Assembly (NCBI GenBank): GCA_900538385.1
Contig: UWSO01000004.1
Coordinates: forward strand, 20,545-84,544
Source: an uncultured Porphyromonas sp.
Lineage (GTDB): Bacteria > Bacteroidota > Bacteroidia > Bacteroidales > Porphyromonadaceae
Length of the DNA stretch: 64,000 bases
Direction of reading: 5' to 3'
Shown piece by piece: positions 9,336-17,672 of the stretch (the first letter of the stretch is position 1; every line of letters starts with the position of its first letter). Below the pieces are notes generated by a model. That model was not told where the DNA came from. It worked only from the letters and a program-made list of their open reading frames with translations, and searched no databases. Both the position numbers and the translations under genes were made by a program.

Positions 9336-11285
9336 ATGCAAAGCAAAAGTCCTATGACACAACGACTACACAGTTTACTACTTCTACTTACAGCGCTGCT
9401 ACTAGGGCAGGCGATCTGTACCGCACAAGCCCCCGCTGAGACCGCTCAGATCGAGCTGATCGTACCTAAGGGTACGCAGTATGTCAACTTTGAGGTAACC
9501 TACCTTGAAGGTGCCGAGGCGAGCAGCATTGACTTTGGTGATGGCATCGTAGAGCCGTACAAGGGACGCGCTCAGCTTGTCACCCATAACTACGGCTCCG
9601 CGATAACGGAGGAGATGATCATCAAAATTGACGCCGCCAAGCTCACTCGTCTGCGTAATGCCTCGCAAGGGTCTCGCAATCTAGCTCCAGGCTTCTCAGG
9701 CTTTGGCAAAATTGCAGCTCCAGAGTTGGAGATGCTTCGTCTAGGTATCAACAACTACACGCTCCGAGATAGTCGTGAGCAAATGGTAGACCTATCTGAG
9801 TGTCCTAAGCTCGAAGAGGTTTACCTACACAATGTGCCAGGAGTCAAGCTGCCTACAGAGCTCACGGCTCTGAAAAAAGTCGCTTTCTACAGTTCCGCTT
9901 CTAGCACAGATCGAAACTATGCGACTCTCTCTAACAAGCATCTAGACCTATCAGGCTACACAGCTTTAAAGGAGATCGATATACAGCGTCAGCCCAACCT
10001 AGAGACGGTCGACCTGACAGGTCTGACCGTCCTCACCAAGCTCACCATCAAGCAGTGCAATCTCTACAAGATCGACGGTATCAAGGATCTAGCAACGCTC
10101 ACGGAGGTAGACCTCTCGCGCAATTACCTCCCCTACTCTTCGTTACCGCTCAAGCGTCCGGCGCTCACCAAGTTTGAATATGGGCAGGCTGGCATACGCC
10201 TAGCTCCTGAGTGCGTGGACAAGAACACGATCCACCTAGCCGATATGCTCGAGGTGAAAGATGCCGACGGTGTAGCACAGCCTACCACAATCAAGCAGGT
10301 TCGACAGCTCAACACGCCACGTACGCTCAAAGAGGGACAGGACTACATCCTCAAGGGGAGCGATCTCATCATCCTCGAGCGTGGCTTCGGTGGCTTTGGC
10401 GGCGACAACCCGCTAGACGCTATCCAGCTAAGCATCAAGACCACCAATGTCTACTACCCCGACTACGGTAAGAGCAGGTATGAAGATCCTGAGCTCAAGC
10501 TATACATCGCTCGCGAGGGCGCCGTCTATCCTGGGGAGAAGCAGCTGCTCACCTTCTCTGCTGGTGAGGGTGGGTTTATCAAGGCTATGGCAGGCGACAC
10601 TGAGCTCGCCACTGGAGCCGAGGTAGAGCCTGGCACACCGCTCACCTTCACCGCAACTCCTGCTGATGGCTATATGATCACCGAGTGGCGCGTCAATGAC
10701 AAGGTCCAGATGACCCCAGGACTTGACAAGAAGCCGATTACGGATGCTACCTTTAAGGTCAATATGTACAGTGAGCCGATGACGGTGACCGTCTCCTTTG
10801 CCAAGGCTGAGGACAATTATGCTGTCACCTTCTCCAAGGAGGGCGAGGGCAAGCTGACGGCCACGGTCGATGGCAAGCCATTTACCTCAGGAACCTTCGT
10901 TGCCAAAGGTACGAAGGTGCTCTTCGAGGCAGAAGCCTTCATGGGCTACACTGTTGAGAAGTGGCTGGTCAATGATGAGGTCATCCCCGTTCATGAGCTG
11001 CAAGCAAGCTACACGCTGACTGTCGACAAGACATCGGATGTCAAGGTGTTCTTTGTAGTTTGTGACGCGATCGATGCAGTCAGTGCCACACGCTATCAGA
11101 TCGCTCAGACCGATCAGACGCTCACCGTACTGGGCACTGCGGCTAACGAGACAATCGGTCTCTACACGCTCACGGGCACTCCAGTCGCTGCGGCGACGGG
11201 AGACGCCACGCTCTCCATCGCACAGCTCCCCGCTGGCGTCTACCTCCTACAGATCGGCAACGACTGGGTCAAGGTAACGCTCTAA
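9336..11285 (+). CDS. Secreted LRR protein with T9SS-type C-terminal domain
   Basis: 649 aa predicted surface protein of unknown role. A signal peptide is visible (LLLLLTALLLGQAICTAQA). Next come a beta-rich GDG-containing segment (SIDFGDGIVEPY, about residues 55-65) and irregular leucine-rich repeats at about 130-275 (DLSGYTALKEIDI, DLTGLTVLTKLTI). Two InlB-like bacterial repeats follow (FSAGEGGFIKAMAGD ... DGYMITEWRVND, and FSKEGEGKLTATVDG ... GYTVEKWLVND, about 410-580). The tail (IGLYTLTGTPVAAATGD ... AGVYLLQIGNDWVKV) resembles a T9SS type A sorting domain. The architecture parallels the protein at 27642. The upstream ATG at 9249 is rejected because it would put 29 extra residues before the signal peptide. 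Confidence 0.8.
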   Translation: MQSKSPMTQRLHSLLLLLTALLLGQAICTAQAPAETAQIELIVPKGTQYVNFEVTYLEGAEASSIDFGDGIVEPYKGRAQLVTHNYGSAITEEMIIKIDAAKLTRLRNASQGSRNLAPGFSGFGKIAAPELEMLRLGINNYTLRDSREQMVDLSECPKLEEVYLHNVPGVKLPTELTALKKVAFYSSASSTDRNYATLSNKHLDLSGYTALKEIDIQRQPNLETVDLTGLTVLTKLTIKQCNLYKIDGIKDLATLTEVDLSRNYLPYSSLPLKRPALTKFEYGQAGIRLAPECVDKNTIHLADMLEVKDADGVAQPTTIKQVRQLNTPRTLKEGQDYILKGSDLIILERGFGGFGGDNPLDAIQLSIKTTNVYYPDYGKSRYEDPELKLYIAREGAVYPGEKQLLTFSAGEGGFIKAMAGDTELATGAEVEPGTPLTFTATPADGYMITEWRVNDKVQMTPGLDKKPITDATFKVNMYSEPMTVTVSFAKAEDNYAVTFSKEGEGKLTATVDGKPFTSGTFVAKGTKVLFEAEAFMGYTVEKWLVNDEVIPVHELQASYTLTVDKTSDVKVFFVVCDAIDAVSATRYQIAQTDQTLTVLGTAANETIGLYTLTGTPVAAATGDATLSIAQLPAGVYLLQIGNDWVKVTL

Positions 11286-11298
11286 CGTGTAACAACTT

Positions 11299-11447
11299 GA
11301 CGTGTAACCCGCTGTAGGGACGCACGGTCTGTGCGTCCGTTGTATCAAAGGTTACAGCATCAAGATTGTTATCCGTTTTGGCTGGTTCGACAACGGACGC
11401 CATCCCACTAGACACGAGCCGAGAGTCCCTACAGCGGGTTACTCGTC
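11299..11447. repeat. Interspersed inverted-repeat element, copy A
   Basis: Left arm GACGTGTAACCCGCTGTAGG is mirrored at the right end by CCTACAGCGGGTTACTCGTC. A hairpin at 11318-11338 pairs GGACGCAC with GTGCGTCC around the loop GGTCT. Related copies lie at 34299-34506, 36537-36702 and 44681-44838. Copies A and D share the variant ATCCCACTAGACAC in the right half. No open reading frame of note; mobility is not shown. Confidence 0.8.
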
Positions 11448-11509
11448 TCATCAAGCCACACGGCTTCATCTAGAAAAGTATCGAGGGGCGAAGATTCAGA
11501 TATTTATTG

Positions 11510-11517
11510 TACCTTTG
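11510..11517 (+). promoter_or_regulatory. Bacteroidetes -7 promoter element for rpmE2
   Basis: TACCTTTG lies 183 bases before the L31 start codon, leaving an unusually long 5' leader of about 175 bases. Confidence 0.6.
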
Positions 11518-11524
11518 CCCCTCG

Positions 11525-11699
11525 AAGCTTGTCTCCCCAAGTGTGAGCAGCTCACCGATTGCTACTTGATCGGGACAAGCCCTTGCGGTATCCACGTGGT
11601 GCTAGACGATAGGATAGACCTTCGGTAGCCCTTTTGCCACCTGATGAAAGGAGAGCCACGCCCCTGCAAGATTATTAACTACTTAAACGCATCAAAGCA
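11525..11699 (+). promoter_or_regulatory. Structured 5' leader of ribosomal protein L31
   Basis: The region between the promoter and the rpmE2 start has no gene. It can form a long hairpin: GCTTGTC at 11527-11533 pairs with GACAAGC at 11574-11580, and AAGT...GAGCA inside pairs with TGCT...ACTT. Ribosomal protein mRNAs often carry leaders bound by their own product, and L31 leaders are known in other phyla. An autoregulatory role here is inference. Confidence 0.45.
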
Positions 11700-11963
11700 A
11701 TGAAAAAGGATCTACATCCTGAGAATTACCGTCCAGTGGCATTCAAAGATATGTCCAACGACGAAGTCTTCATCACGAAGAGTACCGCCAACGCTAAGGA
11801 GACCATCGAGATCGATGGCGAGACCTATCCGCTCATCAAGATAGAGATCTCCAACACGTCTCACCCCTTCTACACGGGCAAGGCTAAGCTCGTCGATACA
11901 GCAGGACGTGTTGATAAGTTCATGAGCCGTTACGGCAATCGTGGCAAGAAGGCTGACAAGTAA
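11700..11963 (+). CDS. rpmE2: 50S ribosomal protein L31, type B
   Basis: 87 aa ribosomal protein of the large subunit. The start MKKDLHPENYRPVAFKD and the motif SHPFYTGKAKLVDTAGRVDKF are characteristic of L31. It has no CxxC zinc ligands, which makes it the zinc-independent type B form. It is a single-gene transcript with its own promoter and leader and a strong terminator at 12021-12061. In other bacteria type B L31 is often induced by zinc limitation; no Zur-type operator was recognised here. Confidence 0.96.
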   Translation: MKKDLHPENYRPVAFKDMSNDEVFITKSTANAKETIEIDGETYPLIKIEISNTSHPFYTGKAKLVDTAGRVDKFMSRYGNRGKKADK

Positions 11964-12020
11964 GCCACACATCGGAGTCTGAGAGCGCTGACCTGCGACT
12001 CTCGTCCCCTACTAAATGAC

Positions 12021-12061
12021 AAAGCACGCTACACACCCTCATCGGTGCGTAGCGTGCTTTT
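12021..12061 (+). terminator. Intrinsic terminator after rpmE2
   Basis: AAGCACGCTACACACC pairs with GGTGCGTAGCGTGCTT (two mismatched positions) and is followed by T residues, 57 bases after the L31 stop codon. Confidence 0.85.
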
Positions 12062-12155
12062 CGTATATGGCAGCTTTGTGCAACAAGCTCATAAAGCAAC
12101 TGCCGTGCTATCCTTCATCTCCGTCTCACTCTCCACAGTCACAGCGGACGGACAA

Positions 12156-12190
12156 CAAAAAAGACGCACCCCAAAGAAAGGATACGTCTA
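12156..12190 (-). terminator. Likely terminator of the initiator tRNA
   Basis: Reading the minus strand, a short GC hairpin (GACG ... CGTC with GGGG/TCC pairing) ends in a run of six T, just downstream of the tRNA. Confidence 0.55.
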
Positions 12191-12197
12191 TCGTTAG

Positions 12198-12269
<72 letters not shown>

Positions 12270-12283
12270 ATCGTTTGCATCTG

Positions 12284-12315
12284 CAAAGGTACGAAGAATA
12301 TCTGAGACCACCAAA
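12284..12315 (-). promoter_or_regulatory. Promoter of the initiator tRNA
   Basis: On the minus strand TTTG (12315-12312) and TACCTTTG (12291-12284) are separated by 20 bases, a near-ideal Bacteroidetes promoter. The expected start of transcription is a few bases before the tRNA 5' end. Confidence 0.75.
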
Positions 12316-12404
12316 CACCCACAAATGCAACCACTCCATACGTTCGCATCTATTCTCTACAAAGAAGATATAGGCGCCAAAGCTGAACCTAGCGAAGGTA
12401 CAAA

Positions 12405-13295
12405 CTACTGATAGTAGTCTGCAGGGTTAAATCCTTTCTTGCTAATAGGAATACGCATCGCAACGAGAGTTCCTCGAACGCCTATATTGGTAGGAAGCCC
12501 CATAATGCGCTCTCCCTTAGGGTTGCTCACGAAAAGGGCACAGCCCGAGTAAATTAAAAACTCTCCACCGAGACCCTTTACTAGCATTTTTCTTGAAGTG
12601 CGAATACCAAAGCCTCGATTCTCTGCTTCCGGGAGGTTTTTTGTAGATATATGGTCGTTTATGACAGCTTCCATAGCCTCTACGTCGGTATTGGTCTCAT
12701 TCATGCGCCCAGCCTCTCTAAAGCTACCTATCAACGAGATGCCATTGTCAAAGATAGACAAATCTACATAACCCAATCTAGAATAGGCTTGACAACTTAT
12801 ATATCCACTCTTAGAGTATGCGTGCTCGAAAATGTTGTCAATGACCTCTGACACCATATAAGTTAGAGCCATATGTGTCTCTGTAGGCAAACTTGCTCGC
12901 CTTTTCAGAAACTCTGCAACGTTGGAGCCTATATGAGCCCCTCTCTGCATGCCTAGACCTTCTGTTGTAAATCGGAGTATTGGAAGGTATGTCTTATTTT
13001 CAAAAGCTCTAAAGCAATCACTTGTAGCTTCGGGCGAATCCAACTGTAGACCATAGCTATCGAAATGAACAGTACTTAGATAATTGTTTGCCGTTAAGTT
13101 GACCTTCTTATTTACCGATAGAAGCTTGATCAGTACAGCACTCATGAAAAGAGGCGTCACAAAGATGGACTCTCCAAAGCAAAGGGTAATCTCATCGTCA
13201 GAGCTCTGCTCTATCTGCGCAATAATCTTGACGGCCTCCTCCAGCCCGTTTAAAAACACAGAGGAGACACTCTTGACATAACTGATCTGCATCAA
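12405..13295 (-). CDS. ATP-binding protein with GHKL ATPase domain
   Basis: 296 aa cytoplasmic protein without signal peptide or membrane segment. Residues about 30-110 look like a divergent STAS-type fold (ITLCFGESIFVTPLFMSAVLIKLL). Residues about 140-290 carry GHKL ATPase boxes: N-box EVIDNIFEH at 150-158, DNG at 183-185, and RGFGI at 227-231, then GTLVAMRIPI. It overlaps the upstream STAS-like gene by 4 bases, so the two are translationally coupled. The pair recalls anti-sigma kinase/antagonist modules, but no sigma factor, phosphatase or receptor gene adjoins it. Target unknown. Confidence 0.7.
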   Translation of the reverse strand: MMQISYVKSVSSVFLNGLEEAVKIIAQIEQSSDDEITLCFGESIFVTPLFMSAVLIKLLSVNKKVNLTANNYLSTVHFDSYGLQLDSPEATSDCFRAFENKTYLPILRFTTEGLGMQRGAHIGSNVAEFLKRRASLPTETHMALTYMVSEVIDNIFEHAYSKSGYISCQAYSRLGYVDLSIFDNGISLIGSFREAGRMNETNTDVEAMEAVINDHISTKNLPEAENRGFGIRTSRKMLVKGLGGEFLIYSGCALFVSNPKGERIMGLPTNIGVRGTLVAMRIPISKKGFNPADYYQ

Positions 13296-13657
13296 AAGGT
13301 ATAAGCTAGCTGATCAAGGACTTCTTCCACTGCCTGAACACTTCCGAGGGTAATCGTTTTGACTTTGCTTGACGCCCTTTTAGCGATCTTGCCCTGCGTT
13401 TGCTTTACAGCATTCCAAACCTCTAAAACTGCAGGCTCAAGATTGACGTATTGCACGCGATCGTTGCCTAAGGTCTCTGAGTTGTACAGCTCATCCATAA
13501 AGCTACGACTAGCAAACGTGACATCAGAAAAATCTATGACAACAGACTCGCCGTCTCTCCTAGCGACCTCCTCTTCCAAGAGGCTCACGCTCTTACGAGA
13601 CACTAGGGTAGTCCCCAGATCTCTAGCTACTAATATGATAGTCTGAGATGTTTTCAT
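13292..13657 (-). CDS. STAS-like protein (DUF4325 type)
   Basis: 121 aa small cytoplasmic protein. The segment VVIDFSDVTFASRSFMDELY (about residues 39-58) matches the core of STAS-like DUF4325 proteins, where a strand ending in DF-x-x-V is followed by a serine-bearing turn (Ser50 or Ser52). It is the first gene of a two-gene operon with the GHKL ATPase at 12405-13295, overlapping it by 4 bases. Such pairs may act as a phosphorylation switch; this is family-based inference and no output gene is apparent. Confidence 0.65.
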   Translation of the reverse strand: MKTSQTIILVARDLGTTLVSRKSVSLLEEEVARRDGESVVIDFSDVTFASRSFMDELYNSETLGNDRVQYVNLEPAVLEVWNAVKQTQGKIAKRASSKVKTITLGSVQAVEEVLDQLAYTF

Positions 13658-13705
13658 AGAGTCTTGTGGTCTAACTTGTATAGTCTTCGTTTATCTTTAC
13701 TAGAA

Positions 13706-13713
13706 CAAAGGTA
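13706..13713 (-). promoter_or_regulatory. -7 promoter element for the STAS-like/GHKL operon
   Basis: TACCTTTG on the minus strand, 49 bases before the start codon at 13657. A TTG lies 20 bases further upstream (13736-13734), as in the -33 region. Confidence 0.6.
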
Positions 13714-13862
13714 AACAAACAAACTATCAAATACAAGAACTAGACCTAGCTCAAGTTGCACGGAAGGGGTTGTATAATTGTTACTCCTAGTGAGCAGTCG
13801 GGTTGGGGGAATATACTTTGTGCCCTACAAATCAAAATCCGACACGTTCACCAATGGTCCTT

Positions 13863-14642
13863 TTACGACTCTTCGTAGAGCGCGAGGGTGAGGGTATCGC
13901 CGTCCCAGCGAGCGTAAGAGTTGTAATGGATCCAGTCGCCGAGGATGATGCAGCGACGATCGTCGGGGAGCGATAGATTGAGCAGCAGGTGGCGGTGACC
14001 ATATATATAGTAGTCTATCTCGGGGTCCTGCGGGATCAGCTCTTTGGTGTACTGCACGAGCCACTCGTCTCGCTCTACATTCATCTGCGGATTGTGCCCA
14101 GGTCGTGACGGATCGTCGGCAGCTCGCATCTGTCGCAGGCGGTTGCGGTAAGCCCACCGCTGTGCGAAGCCGACGGTCCAGCGAGGGTGAATCGCAGCAT
14201 AGAGACACCGTGCCAGACGACTCTCGAAGGTGCCAAAGAGCCACCGCTCCTTCTTGTAGCGTAGGGCATACTCCCGATGTCCGTGTGACAGGCGGAAGGT
14301 GCGTCCTTTGAGCTGGCAGACGACCGTGTCGCGATGCACGATGACGCCTAGCTCCTTGGTAAAGTAGTCGGTGAGCCAGAGGTCGTGATTGCCCATAATG
14401 TAGTGCACCTCGACACCTCGCTCCACGAGGTCTGCCAGAGCAGCGAGGAAGCGTACCGCCCCCCTTGGCACGACATACTTGTAGTCAAACCAGTAGTCGA
14501 GCATATCGCCCAGCAGGTAGACCGCCTCGGCGTCGTCCGCTATGGAGCGTAGCCAGGCGACCAGTCGTAGTTCAGCACGCCTAGGATCGTCGTGGTAGGG
14601 CGACCCTAGGTGTGCATCGGAGAGAAAGTATATAGCTCCCAT
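13863..14642 (-). CDS. lpxH: UDP-2,3-diacylglucosamine hydrolase-like metallophosphoesterase
   Basis: 259 aa calcineurin-like phosphoesterase most like LpxH, which cleaves UDP-2,3-diacylglucosamine to lipid X during lipid A synthesis at the inner membrane face. Metal-binding motifs are in order: SDAHLG (residues 8-13), GDMLDYW, MGNHDLW, LSHGHRE and YGHRH. The expected insertion with aromatic and arginine residues (YKKERWLFGTFESRLARC) lies in the middle. It precedes the Fe-S assembly factor-DPP11 group on the same strand but in the downstream position. A paralogous UDP-specific or other phosphatase role cannot be excluded. Confidence 0.83.
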   Translation of the reverse strand: MGAIYFLSDAHLGSPYHDDPRRAELRLVAWLRSIADDAEAVYLLGDMLDYWFDYKYVVPRGAVRFLAALADLVERGVEVHYIMGNHDLWLTDYFTKELGVIVHRDTVVCQLKGRTFRLSHGHREYALRYKKERWLFGTFESRLARCLYAAIHPRWTVGFAQRWAYRNRLRQMRAADDPSRPGHNPQMNVERDEWLVQYTKELIPQDPEIDYYIYGHRHLLLNLSLPDDRRCIILGDWIHYNSYARWDGDTLTLALYEES

Positions 14643-14668
14643 AGGTAGGGTGTCAGCAACGCTTTGCC

Positions 14669-14983
14669 CTAGAGGAAGCCCAGCTCCAGCTGTGCCTCTT
14701 CGGACATCATCGAGCTATCCCACGGTGGGTCGAAGGTGAGCTCGATGTCACACCGCTTGACGCCTTTGATGCTCTCGACCTTGATCTGTACATCCTGTAG
14801 GATAAAGTCTGCGGCCGGGCAATTGGGCGCCGTGAGTGTCATCGTGATCACCACCTTAGCTTCCTCCTCCTGTACATCCACATTGTAGATGAGACCTAGG
14901 TCGTAGATATTGACAGGGATCTCAGGGTCGTAGACGGTGCGGAGCATCTTGACGATCTGCTCCTCTAGTTGTAGTGTCTCCAT
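14669..14983 (-). CDS. MIP18/SufT-like Fe-S assembly factor (DUF59)
   Basis: 104 aa member of the DUF59/MIP18 family, which helps assemble iron-sulfur clusters. The hallmark DPEIPVNIYDLGLIYNV is at about residues 19-35, and TLTAPNCPAADFI carries the conserved Cys. The ending DPPWDSSMMSEEAQLELGFL is typical of the bacterial form. It begins 6 bases after the DPP11 gene and lies 26 bases before lpxH in transcription order, so the three may be one operon. Confidence 0.88.
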   Translation of the reverse strand: METLQLEEQIVKMLRTVYDPEIPVNIYDLGLIYNVDVQEEEAKVVITMTLTAPNCPAADFILQDVQIKVESIKGVKRCDIELTFDPPWDSSMMSEEAQLELGFL

Positions 14984-14989
14984 AGGCAG

Positions 14990-17152
14990 TTACTTAACAA
15001 GGTTCATCTCGTCGAGCAGACGCTGGCAGTGACCATACTTGTCGACCAGCATGAGGAGGTAACGAATGTCTAGGATAATGCTTCTCTGGTAGTCTGGCAG
15101 GTACTCGATGTCGCCACCGACGCCCTCCCAGTTGCGGTCAAAGTTCAGTCCAATGAGGCGCCCCTTGCTGTCGAAGACCGGGCTACCCGAGTTACCGCCC
15201 GTCGTGTGGGTCGTAGCGCAGAAGTTGACCGGCATCTCGCCATTCGGTATCGCATAGACACCATAGTCCTTCTGCTTGTAGATCTCTTTGATCTGGTCAG
15301 GCAGGGCAAACTCCCAGCTGTTGGGGTCTTCCTTTTCCATCACACCCGTGAGGGTCGTCTGATGGCCGTAGTAGACGTTGTCGCGAGGAGTATAGCCACG
15401 CACATTACCGTAGGTAAAGCGGAGCGTCAGGTTAGCATCGGGCCACACCTTGCGCGCACCCTGCATATCCATCGCACCACGCACATAGTCTCTGTGAGCC
15501 AGCTTGATCGGATCATCGTAAGCAGCCTGCTGCTCACGCATCTGGACAAAGAGATTGATGGTCGATGCGGCAAACTGCATCATCGGATCGTTCAAGAGCT
15601 GCTCACGTGAGGGAGTCTTGAGGAAAGCGTCGAAGCGTGCTGGATCAGCAAAGATCGAGCTGTCGAAGAGATGAGCCACATACGCCTGTACCGAGTGATA
15701 CTGAGCCACGCCCTCACGAAGAGCTTCTGGCCAGTGCGCCTCATCGATACGCTCCGTGTAGCGCTGCAGGAGTACTGTCGCGACCTCCTTGTCGACCGTT
15801 GGATCGTAGTCCTTATTATAGAAGGCAGCGTAGCCACTACGCAGCTCGCTAATGATCTCCTCGCGCACCTTCGGGTCACTCCACTGCTGGAGCTTCTTAC
15901 CGTCAACTAGCGGTATCTGTAGGAACTCGATCGGCGTCAGGATACCCTCCATGAGGTACCACTGCACACGACGAGCCTCCCGACGCGCAGCGACACAGTC
16001 AGCGATCGTCTGGATAGCTTTGGTCACCTCGGGGCGGTTGTTGGCCTTAGCCCAGCTAGCCAACTCATCCTGCTGCGCACGCTTGGTCGCTTGTAGGTTA
16101 CGGGTACGGATTGCCCAGTTGGCACCTTGAGCGCGCTTGTAGCCATTCTGCGAGTAAGCGTACTTAGCAGCGTACTGTATGTTGACCTTCTCGTCAGCGA
16201 GCATACGACGCAGCATCACCTCCTGACGCAGGCCACGCATCTCGATACGTATGTTATTGTCTATCTCAGACCACTCGTCCACTTGCGCCTCTGTGAAGAA
16301 GTGATTGGTCGTGCCGGGGAAGCCCATGATCAGCGCAAAGTCGTCACGCTGCACGCCTGAAGTAGAGACTGCGGCAAAACGCTCTGGCTTATAAGGCACA
16401 TTGTCGGCACTGTAGTCGGCTGGATTGTTGTTCTTGTCCACATAGACACGGAATATAGAGAAGTCTCCCGTGTGGCGAGGCCACATCCAGTTGTCCGTGT
16501 CGGAGCCATACTTACCAATAGCGCTGGGCGGAGCCGCTACAAGCCGTACGTCGGTAAAGACCTTCTTGGTAAAGAGGTAGTAGCGGTTGCCCCCGTAGAA
16601 AGGCTTCAGCTCGTAACGTATGCCAGGCTGCTTCATTGCCTCCTCACCAACGATCGCAGGGATCATCTTGGTGAGCGTTGCAATGGAGAATGCCGCCATC
16701 GGATCCTCCTTGTAGGGAGACTCCTGGAGTAGCTTATTCACCTGGTCGGTCACGTTGGTGATCTTATCGATCGAGATCACCTCCAATCCAGGACAGGGCA
16801 GCTCCTCACGCATCGACTGCGTCCAGATGCCGTCACGCAGATAGTTGTGCTCTACGGCTGAATGGCTCTGTATCTGATCGTAACCACAGTGGTGGTTGGT
16901 CAAAACGAGGCCTTGGTCCGAGACGAAGACGCCTGAGCAGCCCCCGTCAAACATCACGACCGCCCGCTGCAAGCAAGGGCCGTCGGGATTGTATATCTCC
17001 TCCACAGGGATCTGTAGCCCCTTAGCTCGGAGTTCGTCAGCTTGGTCAGCCATCTGCTCCAGTAGCCACATACCGCCATCGGCCAGTGCTACGGCCGAGA
17101 GGGTGAGACTGGTAAGCAGGAGTAGGAGTACTCTTCTTAGGTGAGTTGTCAT
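14990..17152 (-). CDS. dpp11: S46 family dipeptidyl-peptidase, DPP11 type
   Basis: 720 aa periplasmic serine peptidase that removes N-terminal dipeptides; the DPP11 type prefers Asp or Glu at the second position. A signal peptide is visible (LLLLLLTSLTLSAVALA, cleavage near residue 24). Catalytic elements are TNHHCGYD (His87/88), the Asp expected near 227-230 (DTDNWMWPRHTGDF), and GGNSGSP with Ser655. Arg673 in FDRNWEG, 18 residues after Ser655, is the residue that separates DPP11 (Arg) from DPP7 (Gly) in P. gingivalis; the numbering agrees exactly. Length also equals that of the P. gingivalis enzyme. Released acidic dipeptides could enter through the POT transporter. Confidence 0.95.
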   Translation of the reverse strand: MTTHLRRVLLLLLTSLTLSAVALADGGMWLLEQMADQADELRAKGLQIPVEEIYNPDGPCLQRAVVMFDGGCSGVFVSDQGLVLTNHHCGYDQIQSHSAVEHNYLRDGIWTQSMREELPCPGLEVISIDKITNVTDQVNKLLQESPYKEDPMAAFSIATLTKMIPAIVGEEAMKQPGIRYELKPFYGGNRYYLFTKKVFTDVRLVAAPPSAIGKYGSDTDNWMWPRHTGDFSIFRVYVDKNNNPADYSADNVPYKPERFAAVSTSGVQRDDFALIMGFPGTTNHFFTEAQVDEWSEIDNNIRIEMRGLRQEVMLRRMLADEKVNIQYAAKYAYSQNGYKRAQGANWAIRTRNLQATKRAQQDELASWAKANNRPEVTKAIQTIADCVAARREARRVQWYLMEGILTPIEFLQIPLVDGKKLQQWSDPKVREEIISELRSGYAAFYNKDYDPTVDKEVATVLLQRYTERIDEAHWPEALREGVAQYHSVQAYVAHLFDSSIFADPARFDAFLKTPSREQLLNDPMMQFAASTINLFVQMREQQAAYDDPIKLAHRDYVRGAMDMQGARKVWPDANLTLRFTYGNVRGYTPRDNVYYGHQTTLTGVMEKEDPNSWEFALPDQIKEIYKQKDYGVYAIPNGEMPVNFCATTHTTGGNSGSPVFDSKGRLIGLNFDRNWEGVGGDIEYLPDYQRSIILDIRYLLMLVDKYGHCQRLLDEMNLVK

Positions 17153-17188
17153 AGGTAGTTATCTTTATATAGTGTATTATTGATTCTC

Positions 17189-17662
17189 TTAGGTAGTGGG
17201 TGGTGGCGCCAGCTCTTGCGCTAGCATAGCGTTGTAGTAGCGTGGGTCGCCCGTCACCTCACGCCCCAGCCAGGTGGGTAACGCAGGGCAATCTGTCGGG
17301 CTCGTCAGCTCCACCTCTGCCATGACCAAGCCTTCTAGTCGCCCGACGAAGCGGTCTACCTCCCACACGAAGCCCTCGTAAGGCACGTAGTAGCGCACCT
17401 TCTCGAGGCTACTGCTAGCACACTGGCGCAACATCTCCTCAGCATCAGCGACAGGGATCGGGTACTCCCACTCGGAGCGGATCAGTCCGTCGGGGGTGGA
17501 GCATCCCTTGATGGTAAGTCTCGCCTCCTCGTCGATGATGCGCACCCGCACCGTCACCCGTCCGTCTGCTGTCAGATAGCCCTGACGGATATGGTGGCGG
17601 TGAGACGCCTCTCGGAGGTAGTCATCACGACAGACGAGGTACTTGCGCTCGATCTCTAACAC
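17189..17662 (-). CDS. CYTH domain protein
   Basis: 157 aa protein of the CYTH (CyaB/thiamine triphosphatase) superfamily, tunnel enzymes that act on triphosphate groups with divalent metal. The N-terminal EIERKYLV is the ExExK motif, followed by alternating basic and acidic strands (VTVRVRIIDEEARLTIKG, SEWEYPIP, YYVPYEGFVWEVDRF). In bacteria such proteins are often tripolyphosphatases; the substrate here is unknown. It starts 10 bases after the DUF2027 gene and is probably co-transcribed. Confidence 0.87.
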   Translation of the reverse strand: MLEIERKYLVCRDDYLREASHRHHIRQGYLTADGRVTVRVRIIDEEARLTIKGCSTPDGLIRSEWEYPIPVADAEEMLRQCASSSLEKVRYYVPYEGFVWEVDRFVGRLEGLVMAEVELTSPTDCPALPTWLGREVTGDPRYYNAMLAQELAPPPTT

Positions 17663-17672
17663 GATGTTGTCG

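Noticed and set aside
8955..9346. Two short minus-strand frames between the DUF4831 and LRR genes
   Set aside because: Made of CTTCGG/CTAG repeat sequence; no recognisable protein.
12405..13657. Defence system
   Set aside because: A GHKL ATPase and STAS-like protein alone do not support it; there is no nuclease, sensor or toxin domain, nor other defence genes near.
14990..17152. DPP7 rather than DPP11
   Set aside because: Residue 673 is Arg, not Gly, at the exact position 18 residues after the catalytic Ser655.
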